Made by a program: the position numbers and the translations under genes
Origin: Sphingomonas leidyi
Lineage (GTDB): Bacteria; Pseudomonadota; Alphaproteobacteria; Sphingomonadales; Sphingomonadaceae
Direction of reading: 5' to 3'
NCBI RefSeq assembly: GCF_011761945.1
Contig: NZ_JAASQV010000001.1
Coordinates: 868,001-932,000 of the forward strand
DNA length: 64,000 nt
The notes under the pieces: generated by a model
The model's input: the letters and a program-made list of their open reading frames with translations, nothing else
Told to the model about the DNA's origin: nothing
Databases searched by the model: none
Shown: in pieces, positions 51,233 through 59,339 of the stretch
Layout of the letters: each line of letters opens with the position of its first letter
How positions within the stretch are numbered: the first letter of the stretch is position 1

Positions 51233-51977
51233 AACGCACCGCTTCCCGAGCTTCGACGGCGTCGAGCTCGCCTGGACCGAAATGGGGCAGGGGCGGGATG
51301 CGATGCTGATCCATGGCTATGCCTCCACGGCGGAAGTCAACTGGATCAAATATGGCCATGCCGCGAAGCTGGCGGAGAAGGGCTTCCGGGTGATCATGCC
51401 CGATCTGCGCGGCCATGGACTGAGCGCGGCACCGCACGACGCGGCCAGCTATCCGCCCGACGTGACGATGCGCGACGCGCTCGCGCTGGTCTCGCATCTG
51501 GGTCTCGTCGATTACGATCTGGGCGGCTATTCGCTCGGCGCGCGCACCACGGTGCGGATGATCGTCGACGGCGGCGCCACGCCGCGCAGGGTGATGCTGG
51601 CCGGCATGGGGCTGGCGGGCATCGTCGCCGCTTCGCGCACCGGCACTTATTTCCGCCGCGTGCTCACCAATCTCGGCGGCTTCGAACGCGGCTCGAGCGA
51701 GTGGCTGACCGAGGCCTTCCTCAAGACCACCAAGGCCGATCCCGCCGCGCTGCTGCCGATCCTCGACACCTTCGTCGACACGCAGGAGGAGCATCTGGCG
51801 CGGCTCACCGAGGAGACGCTGGTCGTCGCCGGCGCCGAGGACGATCACAACGGCTCGGCGCACGAACTGGCGGACATGCTGCCGCATGCCACCTTCGTGG
51901 AGATCCCCGGCAATCACATGAGCGCGGTCACCCGGCCCGAGCTGGGGCGGGCGATCGCCGATTTCTTCGCGGCTTGA
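51213..51977 (+). CDS. alpha/beta hydrolase
   Basis: This 254-residue protein starts at TTG 51213 inside the GFA gene. The oxyanion His is in AMLIHGYAST, the nucleophile in LGGYSLGARTT, the acid near VVAGAEDDHN, and the last His in IPGNHMSAVT. It could be an esterase or haloperoxidase-like hydrolase; the substrate is unknown. It follows the GFA gene, an arrangement that suggests handling of a toxic electrophile. Confidence 0.87.
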   Translation: MANFPTETHRFPSFDGVELAWTEMGQGRDAMLIHGYASTAEVNWIKYGHAAKLAEKGFRVIMPDLRGHGLSAAPHDAASYPPDVTMRDALALVSHLGLVDYDLGGYSLGARTTVRMIVDGGATPRRVMLAGMGLAGIVAASRTGTYFRRVLTNLGGFERGSSEWLTEAFLKTTKADPAALLPILDTFVDTQEEHLARLTEETLVVAGAEDDHNGSAHELADMLPHATFVEIPGNHMSAVTRPELGRAIADFFAA

Positions 51978-52038
51978 CCGGCTGGCGGGGCGCGCGCATC
52001 GTCTCCGCCATCCAGAAAATCCGAGGGGAATTCCGTAC

Positions 52039-53874
52039 ATGATCCGCACCGGCATCTCGATGCTCGCGCTTGCCTCGCTGCTCGCCGCCGCGCCGCTGGG
52101 CGCGCGCGACCGCGACGGCGAAGCTGCCCAGGCCGCGCCCACCGCCGCCGACGCCAAGGCCTTCGTCGCCGATGCCGAGGCCAAGCTCTTTGCCCAGGGC
52201 GTCGTCGCCTCGCGCGCCGAATGGGTCTACGAGACCTATATCACCCCCGACACCGAGGCGCTGACCGCGCGCGAAGGCGCGGCGCTCACCAAGCTGCAGG
52301 TCGATCTGGCGCTGGGCGCGGCGAAGTTCGCCAATGTCGCCGGGCTCGACTATGACACCAGCCGCAAGCTCGGCATGCTCCGCAACAAGATCGTGCTGCC
52401 CGCCCCGGTCCGTGCCGGCGCGGCGGACGAGCTGGCGGCGCTCTCGGCCAAGATCACCGGCATGTACGGGGCAGGCAAGGGCATGCTGAACGGCAAGCCG
52501 ATCAACGGCTCCGACATCGAGGCCGCGATGGGCGAGGAGCGCGATCCCGCCAAGCTCAAGGAGATGTGGGTCAGCTGGAACGACAATGTCGGCGCGCCGA
52601 TGCGCCCCGATTACGCCAAGCTGGTCGGCATCGCCAATGAAGGCGCCAAGGGCCTGGGCTATGCCGATGTCGGGGCGATGTGGCGCTCGGGCTACGACAT
52701 GGATCCGGACGCCTTCGCGGCGATGACCGACAAGATCTGGAACGACCTCAAGCCGCTCTACGTCGCGCTGCACACCTATGTGCGCCACAAGCTCAACGAG
52801 AAATATGGCGAGGCGGTCCAGCCCGCCAAGGGCCCGATCCGCGCCGATCTGCTCGGCAACATGTGGGCCCAGGAATGGGGCAATATCTACGACATCGTCG
52901 CCCCGGCGGGGTCGGGCAGCGTCGGCTATGACGTGGGCGAGCTCCTCAAGGCCAAGGGCTATGACTCGCACAAGATGGTGAAGGCGGGCGAGGGCTTCTA
53001 CTCCTCGCTCGGCTTCAAGGAACTGCCCACAAGATTCTGGGAACGCTCGCAGTTCGTGAAGCCGGCGGATCGCGAAGTGGTGTGCCATGCCTCGGCCTGG
53101 GACATCGACAATGTCGACGACCTGCGCATCAAGATGTGCATCAAGGTCAATGCCGACGACTTCGTGACCATCCATCACGAACTCGGCCACAATTATTATC
53201 AGCGCGCCTACAACCAGCAGCCGGCGCTGTATCTCGACGGCGCGAACGACGGCTTCCACGAAGCGATCGGCGACTTCATCGCGCTGTCGATCACGCCCGA
53301 TTACCTTGTGCAGATCGGCCTGCTCGACAAGAGCCAGGTGCCGAGCGCCGACAAGGACACCGGCCTGCTGCTCCGCCAGGCGATGGACAAGGTGGCGTTC
53401 CTGCCCTTCGGCCTGCTGGTCGACAAGTGGCGCTGGGGCGTGTTCTCGGGCCAGATCCCGACGAATGGCTATCAGGCCGGCTGGGACAAGCTGCGCCTGC
53501 AATATCAGGGCATCGTGCCGCCAGTGGCGCGCGACGAGACCAGGTTCGATCCGGGCGCCAAGTTCCACATCCCGGCGACCACCCCCTATACCCGCTATTT
53601 CCTGGCGCGGGTGCTGCAGTTCCAGTTCTACAAGGCGGCGTGCGACCAGGCGGGCTGGAAGGGCCCGCTCCATCGCTGCTCCTTCTACGGGAACAAGGAA
53701 GTGGGCGCGAAGCTCGACAAGATGCTCCAGATGGGCGCCTCCAAGCCCTGGCCGGACGCGCTGCAGGAATTCACCGGCACGCGCGAGATTTCAGGCAAGG
53801 CGATGGCGGAATATTTCGCGCCGCTGAAGAAGTGGCTCGATCAGCAGAACAAGGGCCAGCCGCAGGGGTGGTGA
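52039..53874 (+). CDS. M2-family peptidyl-dipeptidase (ACE-like)
   Basis: This 611-residue protein has a weak signal peptide (MIRTGISMLALASLLAAAPL). The M2 zinc motif is VTIHHELGHNYY, with the third ligand Glu in FHEAIGDFIALS. Family features such as WGNIYDIVAPAG and VDKWRWGVFSGQI are present. It removes C-terminal dipeptides from peptides, probably in the periplasm. Bacterial members are near 600 residues, as here. Its ATG lies 62 bases after the hydrolase. Confidence 0.93.
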   Translation: MIRTGISMLALASLLAAAPLGARDRDGEAAQAAPTAADAKAFVADAEAKLFAQGVVASRAEWVYETYITPDTEALTAREGAALTKLQVDLALGAAKFANVAGLDYDTSRKLGMLRNKIVLPAPVRAGAADELAALSAKITGMYGAGKGMLNGKPINGSDIEAAMGEERDPAKLKEMWVSWNDNVGAPMRPDYAKLVGIANEGAKGLGYADVGAMWRSGYDMDPDAFAAMTDKIWNDLKPLYVALHTYVRHKLNEKYGEAVQPAKGPIRADLLGNMWAQEWGNIYDIVAPAGSGSVGYDVGELLKAKGYDSHKMVKAGEGFYSSLGFKELPTRFWERSQFVKPADREVVCHASAWDIDNVDDLRIKMCIKVNADDFVTIHHELGHNYYQRAYNQQPALYLDGANDGFHEAIGDFIALSITPDYLVQIGLLDKSQVPSADKDTGLLLRQAMDKVAFLPFGLLVDKWRWGVFSGQIPTNGYQAGWDKLRLQYQGIVPPVARDETRFDPGAKFHIPATTPYTRYFLARVLQFQFYKAACDQAGWKGPLHRCSFYGNKEVGAKLDKMLQMGASKPWPDALQEFTGTREISGKAMAEYFAPLKKWLDQQNKGQPQGW

Positions 53875-53926
53875 TCTTCGGGGGCGGGCCGCAGGGCCTG
53901 CCCCCTTTGCATAGGGAGGTCCGTAA

Positions 53927-54667
53927 ATGCTCAGATATGCAGTTGCTCTCGCCATGATCGCGCTGCCCCAGGCGGCAATGGCCCAGTCGGCGCCGGTGGA
54001 CGGGCCGGTGACGGTGGAGATCGTCGCCGCGGGCGAGGCCAAGGTGCCCGCCAATCGCTTTCGCTTCTCGGTGAAGGTCGCGGGGAAGGGGGCGGACGAC
54101 AAGGCGGCGGAAGCGGCGCTCGCCGCGAACCGCGCCAGGCTGGTCCAGGCGCTCGCCGCGAAGGGCATTCGCGAGGGGCAGCCGCTGGAGGGCGCCGGCG
54201 CCAATCCGCTCGCCAGCCTCGTCGGCGCCTTTACCGGGCATGGCAAGCCCAGCTTCGCGCTCGACACTGCCGATGGGAATGAAAAGCCGCAGTCGACGGC
54301 GACCGAGACGGTCTTCTTCGATGCGCCCACTCGTGCCGCGGCGACCGCTGCAAGTCCCATCGCCGAGGCCAATGGCGGGAAGATGGCCGATGAAGTGATT
54401 GCGCTGCTCGACGATTATGTAGGGCCGACGCGCCAGGCCAAGGCCGATGCCCTCGCCAAGGCCCGTGCCGAAGCGGCCGCCTATGCCACCACGCTGGGCC
54501 TGCGCCGCGCCACGATCGCACGGATCAGCGAGAAGCAGGACATGGTCGCCGGCTCGATGAGCTTCTTCCTGCAACTCATCGGCATGTTCGCCGGCAAGCA
54601 GGGCGCGGCGTCGGACACGGTGACGGTGAACGCCAACCTGTCGGTGGAGTTCCAGCTGAGCCGCTGA
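53927..54667 (+). CDS. SIMPL-domain (DUF541) periplasmic protein
   Basis: This 246-residue protein has a signal peptide (MLRYAVALAMIALPQAAMAQ). The SIMPL domain shows VTVEIVAAGEAKVPANRFRF, the long ADALAKARAEAAAYATTLGL helix and the closing VTVNANLSVEFQLSR. Proteins of this domain are linked to envelope stress and possibly outer-membrane homeostasis. It is preceded by AGGGAGGT. Confidence 0.85.
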   Translation: MLRYAVALAMIALPQAAMAQSAPVDGPVTVEIVAAGEAKVPANRFRFSVKVAGKGADDKAAEAALAANRARLVQALAAKGIREGQPLEGAGANPLASLVGAFTGHGKPSFALDTADGNEKPQSTATETVFFDAPTRAAATAASPIAEANGGKMADEVIALLDDYVGPTRQAKADALAKARAEAAAYATTLGLRRATIARISEKQDMVAGSMSFFLQLIGMFAGKQGAASDTVTVNANLSVEFQLSR

Positions 54668-54702
54668 CCCTTTCGTGCCGCCGTGACCTGACCGCTGAAA
54701 GC

Positions 54703-54834
54703 TCAGCCCGGCGGATCGCTGTCCGGGATCATGCTCTCGTCGGCGATCTGCGCGTCCCATTCGGCCGAGCTGTCGGTGCCGTCGGGCTGGTGCGCGCGGG
54801 GCGGTTCTTCCTGCGTTTCCTCGGGATCGATCAT
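54703..54834 (-). CDS. small acidic hypothetical protein
   Basis: This frame encodes 43 residues, MIDPEETQEEPPRAHQPDGT and then a disordered, Asp/Glu-rich remainder ending DSDPPG. GAGGAG sits 7 bases before the ATG at 54834. It is low complexity, so codon bias is weak evidence. It lies alone between the SIMPL gene and amn. Confidence 0.45.
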   Translation of the reverse strand: MIDPEETQEEPPRAHQPDGTDSSAEWDAQIADESMIPDSDPPG

Positions 54835-54890
54835 CGCGCGTCTCCTCAAAAGGCTCAACGCACCGACAATAGCACAGGTCGCTTCCCTAT

Positions 54891-54920
54891 CCGTCATCCC
54901 GGCGTGCGCCGGGACGATGG
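54891..54920. repeat. dispersed REP-like hairpin, variant copy 3
   Basis: CCGTCATCCCGGCG and CGCCGGGACGATGG pair with two mismatches across a 2-base loop, sharing CGTCATCCC with copies 1 and 2. Confidence 0.6.
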
Positions 54921-54927
54921 GCGCGGC

Positions 54928-56373
54928 TCATCGGAACGGCGGCTCGTTGAACGCGCGCAGCTTGCGCGAGTGGAGGCGGGGGCCTTCGCGGCGCAACTCC
55001 TCGCAAGTCTCGATGCCGATCTTCAGATGCTCCGCGATGGCGCGCTCGTAGAAGCGATTGGCCTGGCCGGGCAGCTTCAGCTCTCCGTGCAGCGGCTTGT
55101 CCGAGACGCAGAGGAGCGTGCCATAGGGCACGCGGAACCGGTAACCCTGCGCCGCCAGGGTCGCCGATTCCATGTCGATGCCCACCGCGCGGCTCAGCGA
55201 GAAGCGCAGCGCCGACTTGGAATAGCGCAGTTCCCAGTTGCGGTCGTCGGTGGTGACGATGGTGCCGGTGCGCAGCCGCTGCTTGAGTTCCTCGCCGGAT
55301 TGGCCCGAGACCGTCTCGGCGGCGCGGGCGAGGGCCAGCTGCACTTCGGCGATCGCCGGGATCGGGATTTCGGGCGGCAGCACGTCGTCCATGATGTGGT
55401 CGTCGCGCAGATAGGCATGGGCGAGGACATAGTCGCCGATCCGCTGGCTGGGGCGCAGGCCGCCGCAATGGCCGATCATCAGCCACGCCTCGGGGCGCAG
55501 CACCGCCAGATGGTCGGTGATCGTCTTGGCGTTGGACGGGCCGACGCCGATGTTGACCAGGGTGATGCCCGATCCGTCCGCGGCCATCAGGTGATAGGCG
55601 GGCATCTGGTGGCGCCGCCAGGCCGAGGTGTCGTTCAGCAGCCGGTCGGTATCGTCCCCGGCCTCGACCAGGATGCCGCCCGCGCCCGAGACGCCGGTGA
55701 AGCGGCTCCCCTCGCCCAGCTGGTCCACGGCCCAGCGGACGAACTCGTCGACATAGCGGTGATAGTTGGTGAACAGGATATACTGCTGGAAATGCTCGAC
55801 CGGGGTGCCGGTATAGTGGCGCAGCCGGGCCAGCGAGAAATCGGTGCGCAGCGCGTCGAACAGCGCGAGCGGGCGGGTGTCGTCGGTCGACAGCCACAGC
55901 CCGTCGGCGATCTCGTCGCCGATATGCGCCAGTTCGGTCGCGGGGAAGTGGCGGCCCAGCTCGGTGACCGAGATCTGGTCCATGTTGGCGATGTGGCCGG
56001 GATCGAGGACATAGGGGAAGGGGATCTCCTGCCGCCCGGTGACGGCATGGACCTCGACGTCATAATCCTCGATCAGCAGGGTCAGCTGCTCGGTAAGGTA
56101 GCGGCTGAACATCGCCGGGCGGGTGACCGAGATGCGATACTCGCCTTCCTCGACCAGCCGGCCGAACGAGCGGCGCGGGGCAGGGCGGCCGCGCTCCTCG
56201 CCGCCGCGATAGACGAGGCGCAGCTCGGGATAGGCGAAGCTGCCATCGGTCCGGTCCTCCGGATTCGGCGGCGTGCCGTCGTTGATGTAGCGGTTCAGGG
56301 CAGCCTTGAGGCGATCGACCGAGGCGTTGTAGAGGCGCTCGAGATCGGCGACGATATCGGAAGCTTGAGTCAT
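54928..56373 (-). CDS. amn: AMP nucleosidase
   Basis: This 481-residue protein hydrolyses AMP to adenine and ribose 5-phosphate, controlling adenylate pools. An N-terminal AMN domain (about 1-180) precedes the phosphorylase-like fold, seen in ITLVNIGVGPSNAKTITDHL, GHCGGLRPSQRIGDYVLAHA and GIDMESATLAAQGYRF, where the Asp/Glu and Met of the nucleoside site lie. The length is as expected. Confidence 0.92.
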   Translation of the reverse strand: MTQASDIVADLERLYNASVDRLKAALNRYINDGTPPNPEDRTDGSFAYPELRLVYRGGEERGRPAPRRSFGRLVEEGEYRISVTRPAMFSRYLTEQLTLLIEDYDVEVHAVTGRQEIPFPYVLDPGHIANMDQISVTELGRHFPATELAHIGDEIADGLWLSTDDTRPLALFDALRTDFSLARLRHYTGTPVEHFQQYILFTNYHRYVDEFVRWAVDQLGEGSRFTGVSGAGGILVEAGDDTDRLLNDTSAWRRHQMPAYHLMAADGSGITLVNIGVGPSNAKTITDHLAVLRPEAWLMIGHCGGLRPSQRIGDYVLAHAYLRDDHIMDDVLPPEIPIPAIAEVQLALARAAETVSGQSGEELKQRLRTGTIVTTDDRNWELRYSKSALRFSLSRAVGIDMESATLAAQGYRFRVPYGTLLCVSDKPLHGELKLPGQANRFYERAIAEHLKIGIETCEELRREGPRLHSRKLRAFNEPPFR

Positions 56374-56444
56374 CTTCGAGGGCTAGAGCGCAAAGATGAC
56401 GCTGGCAAGACCATGGGCCGGAACAAGTCCCGGCCCGGGCCCGG

Positions 56445-56463
56445 CCCTCCCCATAGGGGAGGG
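56445..56463. repeat. short inverted repeat, CCCTCCCC-ata-GGGGAGGG
   Basis: A perfect 8-bp hairpin followed by AAATTTTTC on the plus strand. The CCCCATAGGGG core recurs in the ahcY terminator. It lies between amn and the gene at 56473. Confidence 0.5.
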
Positions 56464-56472
56464 AAATTTTTC

Positions 56473-56727
56473 CTATTCCTTCGCCTTGGCGGGCGCCGGT
56501 TCCTTGTCGCCGCCCAGCTGGGTGGCGGCATAGGCGGCGCCGCCCACCGCGGCGGCGACTCCGGCGGCGATGCCGGCCGCGGCGATCGGGTGTTCCTTCA
56601 CCGCGGCGACGGTGGCGTCCACCGCATCGCCGATCGCTTCCTGCGCCTGGGCAAGGAAGCTCTTCGCTTCTTGCTTGGCTTCCTCGATCGTCTCGGGAAG
56701 TGCGTTGGCAGTTTCGGTATCGGCCAT
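56473..56727 (-). CDS. small helical protein with membrane hairpin (DUF883/ElaB-like)
   Basis: This frame encodes 84 residues from ATG 56727 with AAGGGA upstream. An amphipathic helix (TIEEAKQEAKSFLAQAQEAI) leads to a Gly/Ala-rich membrane stretch (AAAGIAAGVAAAVGGAAYAA) and a charged tail. This is the shape of ElaB/DUF883 inner-membrane ribosome-associated or stress proteins, though I cannot confirm the family. It lies 77 bases after the peroxiredoxin. Confidence 0.68.
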   Translation of the reverse strand: MADTETANALPETIEEAKQEAKSFLAQAQEAIGDAVDATVAAVKEHPIAAAGIAAGVAAAVGGAAYAATQLGGDKEPAPAKAKE

Positions 56728-56804
56728 GTCGGTCCCTTTCTGAAAAGCTCGCCGGATCAACTCCGGCGAGCCCTTCGCGGTTCCGTTACGCCGTCATGTC
56801 CGGA

Positions 56805-57287
56805 TCACAGCCTTCCGAGCAGATATTCGGCCGAGCTGACCTCGAACTGGCCCGGCGCCTCGACATGGAGCTGCTCGACCACGCCGTCGTTCACCAGCAT
56901 CGAGAAGCGCTGGCCGCGCGTGCCCATGCCGAACTTCGCGCCGTCCATGGTGAGATCCAGCGCCTTGGGGAAGTCGCCATTGCCGTCGGCGAGCATCGTC
57001 ACCTTGCCGGCCACGCCGCTCGCCTGGCCCCAGGCGCCCATCACGAACGCGTCGTTGACGGCGGTGCAGGCGATCTCGTCCACGCCCTTCGCCTTGATCT
57101 CCTCGGCCTTCTCCACGAAGCCGGGCAGGTGCTTGGCCGAGCAGGTGGGCGTGAAGGCACCCGGCACCGAGAAGAGCGCGACCTTGCGGCCGGCGAAGAA
57201 ATCGTCCGAGCTGGTCTGCTCGGGGCCGCCCTCGGTAACCTTGACGAAATTTACGCTGGGAATGCGGTCGCCAACCTGGATGGTCAT
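56805..57287 (-). CDS. peroxiredoxin (Prx5 type)
   Basis: This 160-residue protein reduces hydroperoxides. The peroxidatic Cys is in VPGAFTPTCSAKHLPGF (about residue 49), with the Pro-x3-Thr-x2-Cys pattern, and the conserved Arg lies later in GTRGQRFSML. Prx5 enzymes use glutathione or thioredoxin. The GAGGAGAG upstream of ATG 57287 sets the start; upstream residues in the frame have no support. Confidence 0.92.
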   Translation of the reverse strand: MTIQVGDRIPSVNFVKVTEGGPEQTSSDDFFAGRKVALFSVPGAFTPTCSAKHLPGFVEKAEEIKAKGVDEIACTAVNDAFVMGAWGQASGVAGKVTMLADGNGDFPKALDLTMDGAKFGMGTRGQRFSMLVNDGVVEQLHVEAPGQFEVSSAEYLLGRL

Positions 57288-57389
57288 TCTACTCTCCTCG
57301 GGAATGATGAGTCGCATGTCCCAATCGGCTCCCCGGCCATGATTTTCAAGCGTGGCGGAGCCGAAACGGTGCGGCTACGTTGATCGGCC

Positions 57390-57950
57390 ATGGACTCGAC
57401 GCGCTTCCTCACCGGCCAGTTTCTCCTCGCGATGCCCGGCATCGGCGATCCCCGCTTCGAACGCGCGGTGATCGCGGTGTGCGCGCACGATGTGGAGGGC
57501 GCCCTCGGCATCGGCATCGGCGACACGATCGACGGGCTGACGCTGCACGATCTGCTGGATCAGTTCGAGATCGAGCCCGGCGTCGCGCCCGACACGCCGG
57601 TGCATTTCGGCGGCCCGGTCGAGCCGCGCCGCGGCTTCGTGCTCCACTCGCCCGACTGGGGCGGGCAGGACACGATCGACGTGGGCGGCCGCTGGTCGCT
57701 TTCCGGCACGATCGATGTGCTGCGCGCGATCGCGGAGGGGACGGGGCCGTCCCGGTGGCTGGTCGCGCTGGGCTATGCCGGCTGGGGCGAGGGCCAGCTC
57801 GACAGCGAGATGGCGCGTCATGGCTGGTTCAACACCATGGGTACGCCCGACCTGATCTACGACATCGATGCCGAGGACCGCTGGACGGTTGCCTTTGCCG
57901 GGGCGGGCATCGATCCGCGGCTGCTGGCGAACAGCGCGGGCACGGCCTGA
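57390..57950 (+). CDS. YqgE/AlgH family protein
   Basis: This 186-residue protein has the family opening FLTGQFLLAMPGIGDPRFER, VHFGGPVEPRRGFVLH, and a long C-terminal region with WLVALGYAGWGEGQLDSEM. The function is unclear; relatives were linked to alginate regulation and to ruvX. It is divergent from the peroxiredoxin. Confidence 0.9.
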   Translation: MDSTRFLTGQFLLAMPGIGDPRFERAVIAVCAHDVEGALGIGIGDTIDGLTLHDLLDQFEIEPGVAPDTPVHFGGPVEPRRGFVLHSPDWGGQDTIDVGGRWSLSGTIDVLRAIAEGTGPSRWLVALGYAGWGEGQLDSEMARHGWFNTMGTPDLIYDIDAEDRWTVAFAGAGIDPRLLANSAGTA

Positions 57951-57990
57951 GACACGGGGCAGGGGACGGGCTGAAGACGGCGTGCCGGGA

Positions 57991-58551
57991 TCAGTGCGTC
58001 GGGCCGGGTTCCGGCTCGTCGTCGCCACGGACGTAGACCTTGCCCTCCAGCATCTTGATGCGGATCAGCGTGTCCTTGTGCGGCGCGGTGCAGAAGCTGG
58101 AGGTGCCGCTGATCTCGGTCTTCTCATGCGTCTCGCGGTGCCGGAGCACGAAGCGCACGGGCAGGGTGCAGGTATCGGCGTTGCCCGTCTTGAAGCGCAG
58201 CGTCGCCTTGCTCGGCCAGAGCGGCTGGGCGAACTGGTTGTGGCTCCAGTGCACGCTCTGCCCCGGCTTGGCCGAGTCGAGGTAGAAGCCGATCACGTCA
58301 TAGCCGCTGGTATCGTTGACGATCAGCACGCAGCCAAGGTTCCAGCAATTGTCCCGGACTTGCGTGCTGGCGCCGCGCATGATCGTCATCATCGACTGGG
58401 CGGCCTCGAAGGACATGCCGCGCGGCGGGATCGCGCCGGCGCTGTCCACATCCTGGGCGACGCCACCGTCCTGGGCGGCGGCGGGCTGGGCAACGGCAAT
58501 GGCGAGCAGCGACGCGAAGGCGATGAACCGGAACATGGGCTTGGCTCGCAT
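57991..58551 (-). CDS. secreted hypothetical protein
   Basis: This frame encodes 186 residues. A signal peptide (about MFRFIAFASLLAIAVAQPAA) leads to a Cys-containing beta-rich body (DNCWNLGCVLIVNDTSGYDV, then ADTCTLPVRFVLRH and GTSSFCTAPHKDTLI). Four Cys suggest disulfides. I recognise no family. The start could be ATG 58536 instead of 58551; neither has a good ribosome-binding site. It is on the same strand as metE and the thioesterase but 45 bases past the latter. Confidence 0.7.
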   Translation of the reverse strand: MRAKPMFRFIAFASLLAIAVAQPAAAQDGGVAQDVDSAGAIPPRGMSFEAAQSMMTIMRGASTQVRDNCWNLGCVLIVNDTSGYDVIGFYLDSAKPGQSVHWSHNQFAQPLWPSKATLRFKTGNADTCTLPVRFVLRHRETHEKTEISGTSSFCTAPHKDTLIRIKMLEGKVYVRGDDEPEPGPTH

Positions 58552-58595
58552 GATGGTTGGACGCCGGCGCATTCTGCCTTGCCCCGGGCGCTTCG

Positions 58596-59339
58596 TCACT
58601 TGCCAAAATGCGCGGGAGCCGTGGCGACCATCACGAATTCGGCCGAAGCCGCGCGGCGCCGCGCGGCGCTGAGCAGGTCCTCGGCCCATAGCTCCACCCG
58701 CACGCGCCGCGACCGATTGCCGCGCATGATGATGCGGGCGGCAAGCTCCACCATTTCGCCCTCGTGGATCGGCGTCGCGAAGTCGACGCGGTCGGAGGCG
58801 GCCATCACCATCACTTTCCGCGTGTCGCGCGTGGAGGCGATGAAGGCGGCCTTGCCGAGCATGCGCAGCGCGTCGCCGCCGAACAGCGTGCCGTAATGGT
58901 TGGTCTGGGGCGGGAACACCATGTCGGCCATCACCAGCACGCCCTCCGGTTCGGCTTCGGAGCCGGTCGGGGACGGGGCGAGGGGCGGCAAGCGGGTTGC
59001 CGCTCCCCCGCGCGCCACCAGCGTGAAGCGGCCGCGCGTGCACAGCCGCCGCTCCCCGCTGAGCAGCGCCTCGGCGACCAGCTCGACCTCGATATCGAGC
59101 GAGCGGGTGCCGACGCGGACCACGCGGCCCACCGCCTCGATCAGCTCGCCCTTCAGCGCGGGGGCGGCGAAGTCGATCCTCTCGGAGGCGGCGGTGACGA
59201 AGGGCGCCCGGCCATGGCGCGAGGCGGCGAGGAACGCCACCTTGTCCATGTGCGCGAGCGCCACGCCGCCGAACAGCGTGCCATGGTGGTTGGTGTCGCC
59301 CGGGAACACCATGTCGATGAGGCGGACGACACCCGCCAT
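58596..59339 (-). CDS. double hotdog-fold acyl-CoA thioesterase
   Basis: This 247-residue protein has two tandem hotdog domains. Each carries the acyl-CoA thioesterase core: MVFPGDTNHHGTLFGGVAL in the first (about 9-28), MVFPPQTNHYGTLFGGDAL in the second. They are joined by a Pro/Glu linker (about 112-135). Single-domain relatives form dimers of such units, so the fusion gives a built-in pair. Its ATG overlaps the metE stop by one base (TGATG), so it is translated with metE although the pathways differ. Confidence 0.88.
   Translation of the reverse strand: MAGVVRLIDMVFPGDTNHHGTLFGGVALAHMDKVAFLAASRHGRAPFVTAASERIDFAAPALKGELIEAVGRVVRVGTRSLDIEVELVAEALLSGERRLCTRGRFTLVARGGAATRLPPLAPSPTGSEAEPEGVLVMADMVFPPQTNHYGTLFGGDALRMLGKAAFIASTRDTRKVMVMAASDRVDFATPIHEGEMVELAARIIMRGNRSRRVRVELWAEDLLSAARRRAASAEFVMVATAPAHFGK

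Noticed and set aside
54790..57342. 850-residue plus-strand frame opposite amn and the peroxiredoxin
   Set aside because: Spans several confirmed minus-strand genes and has no domain of its own.
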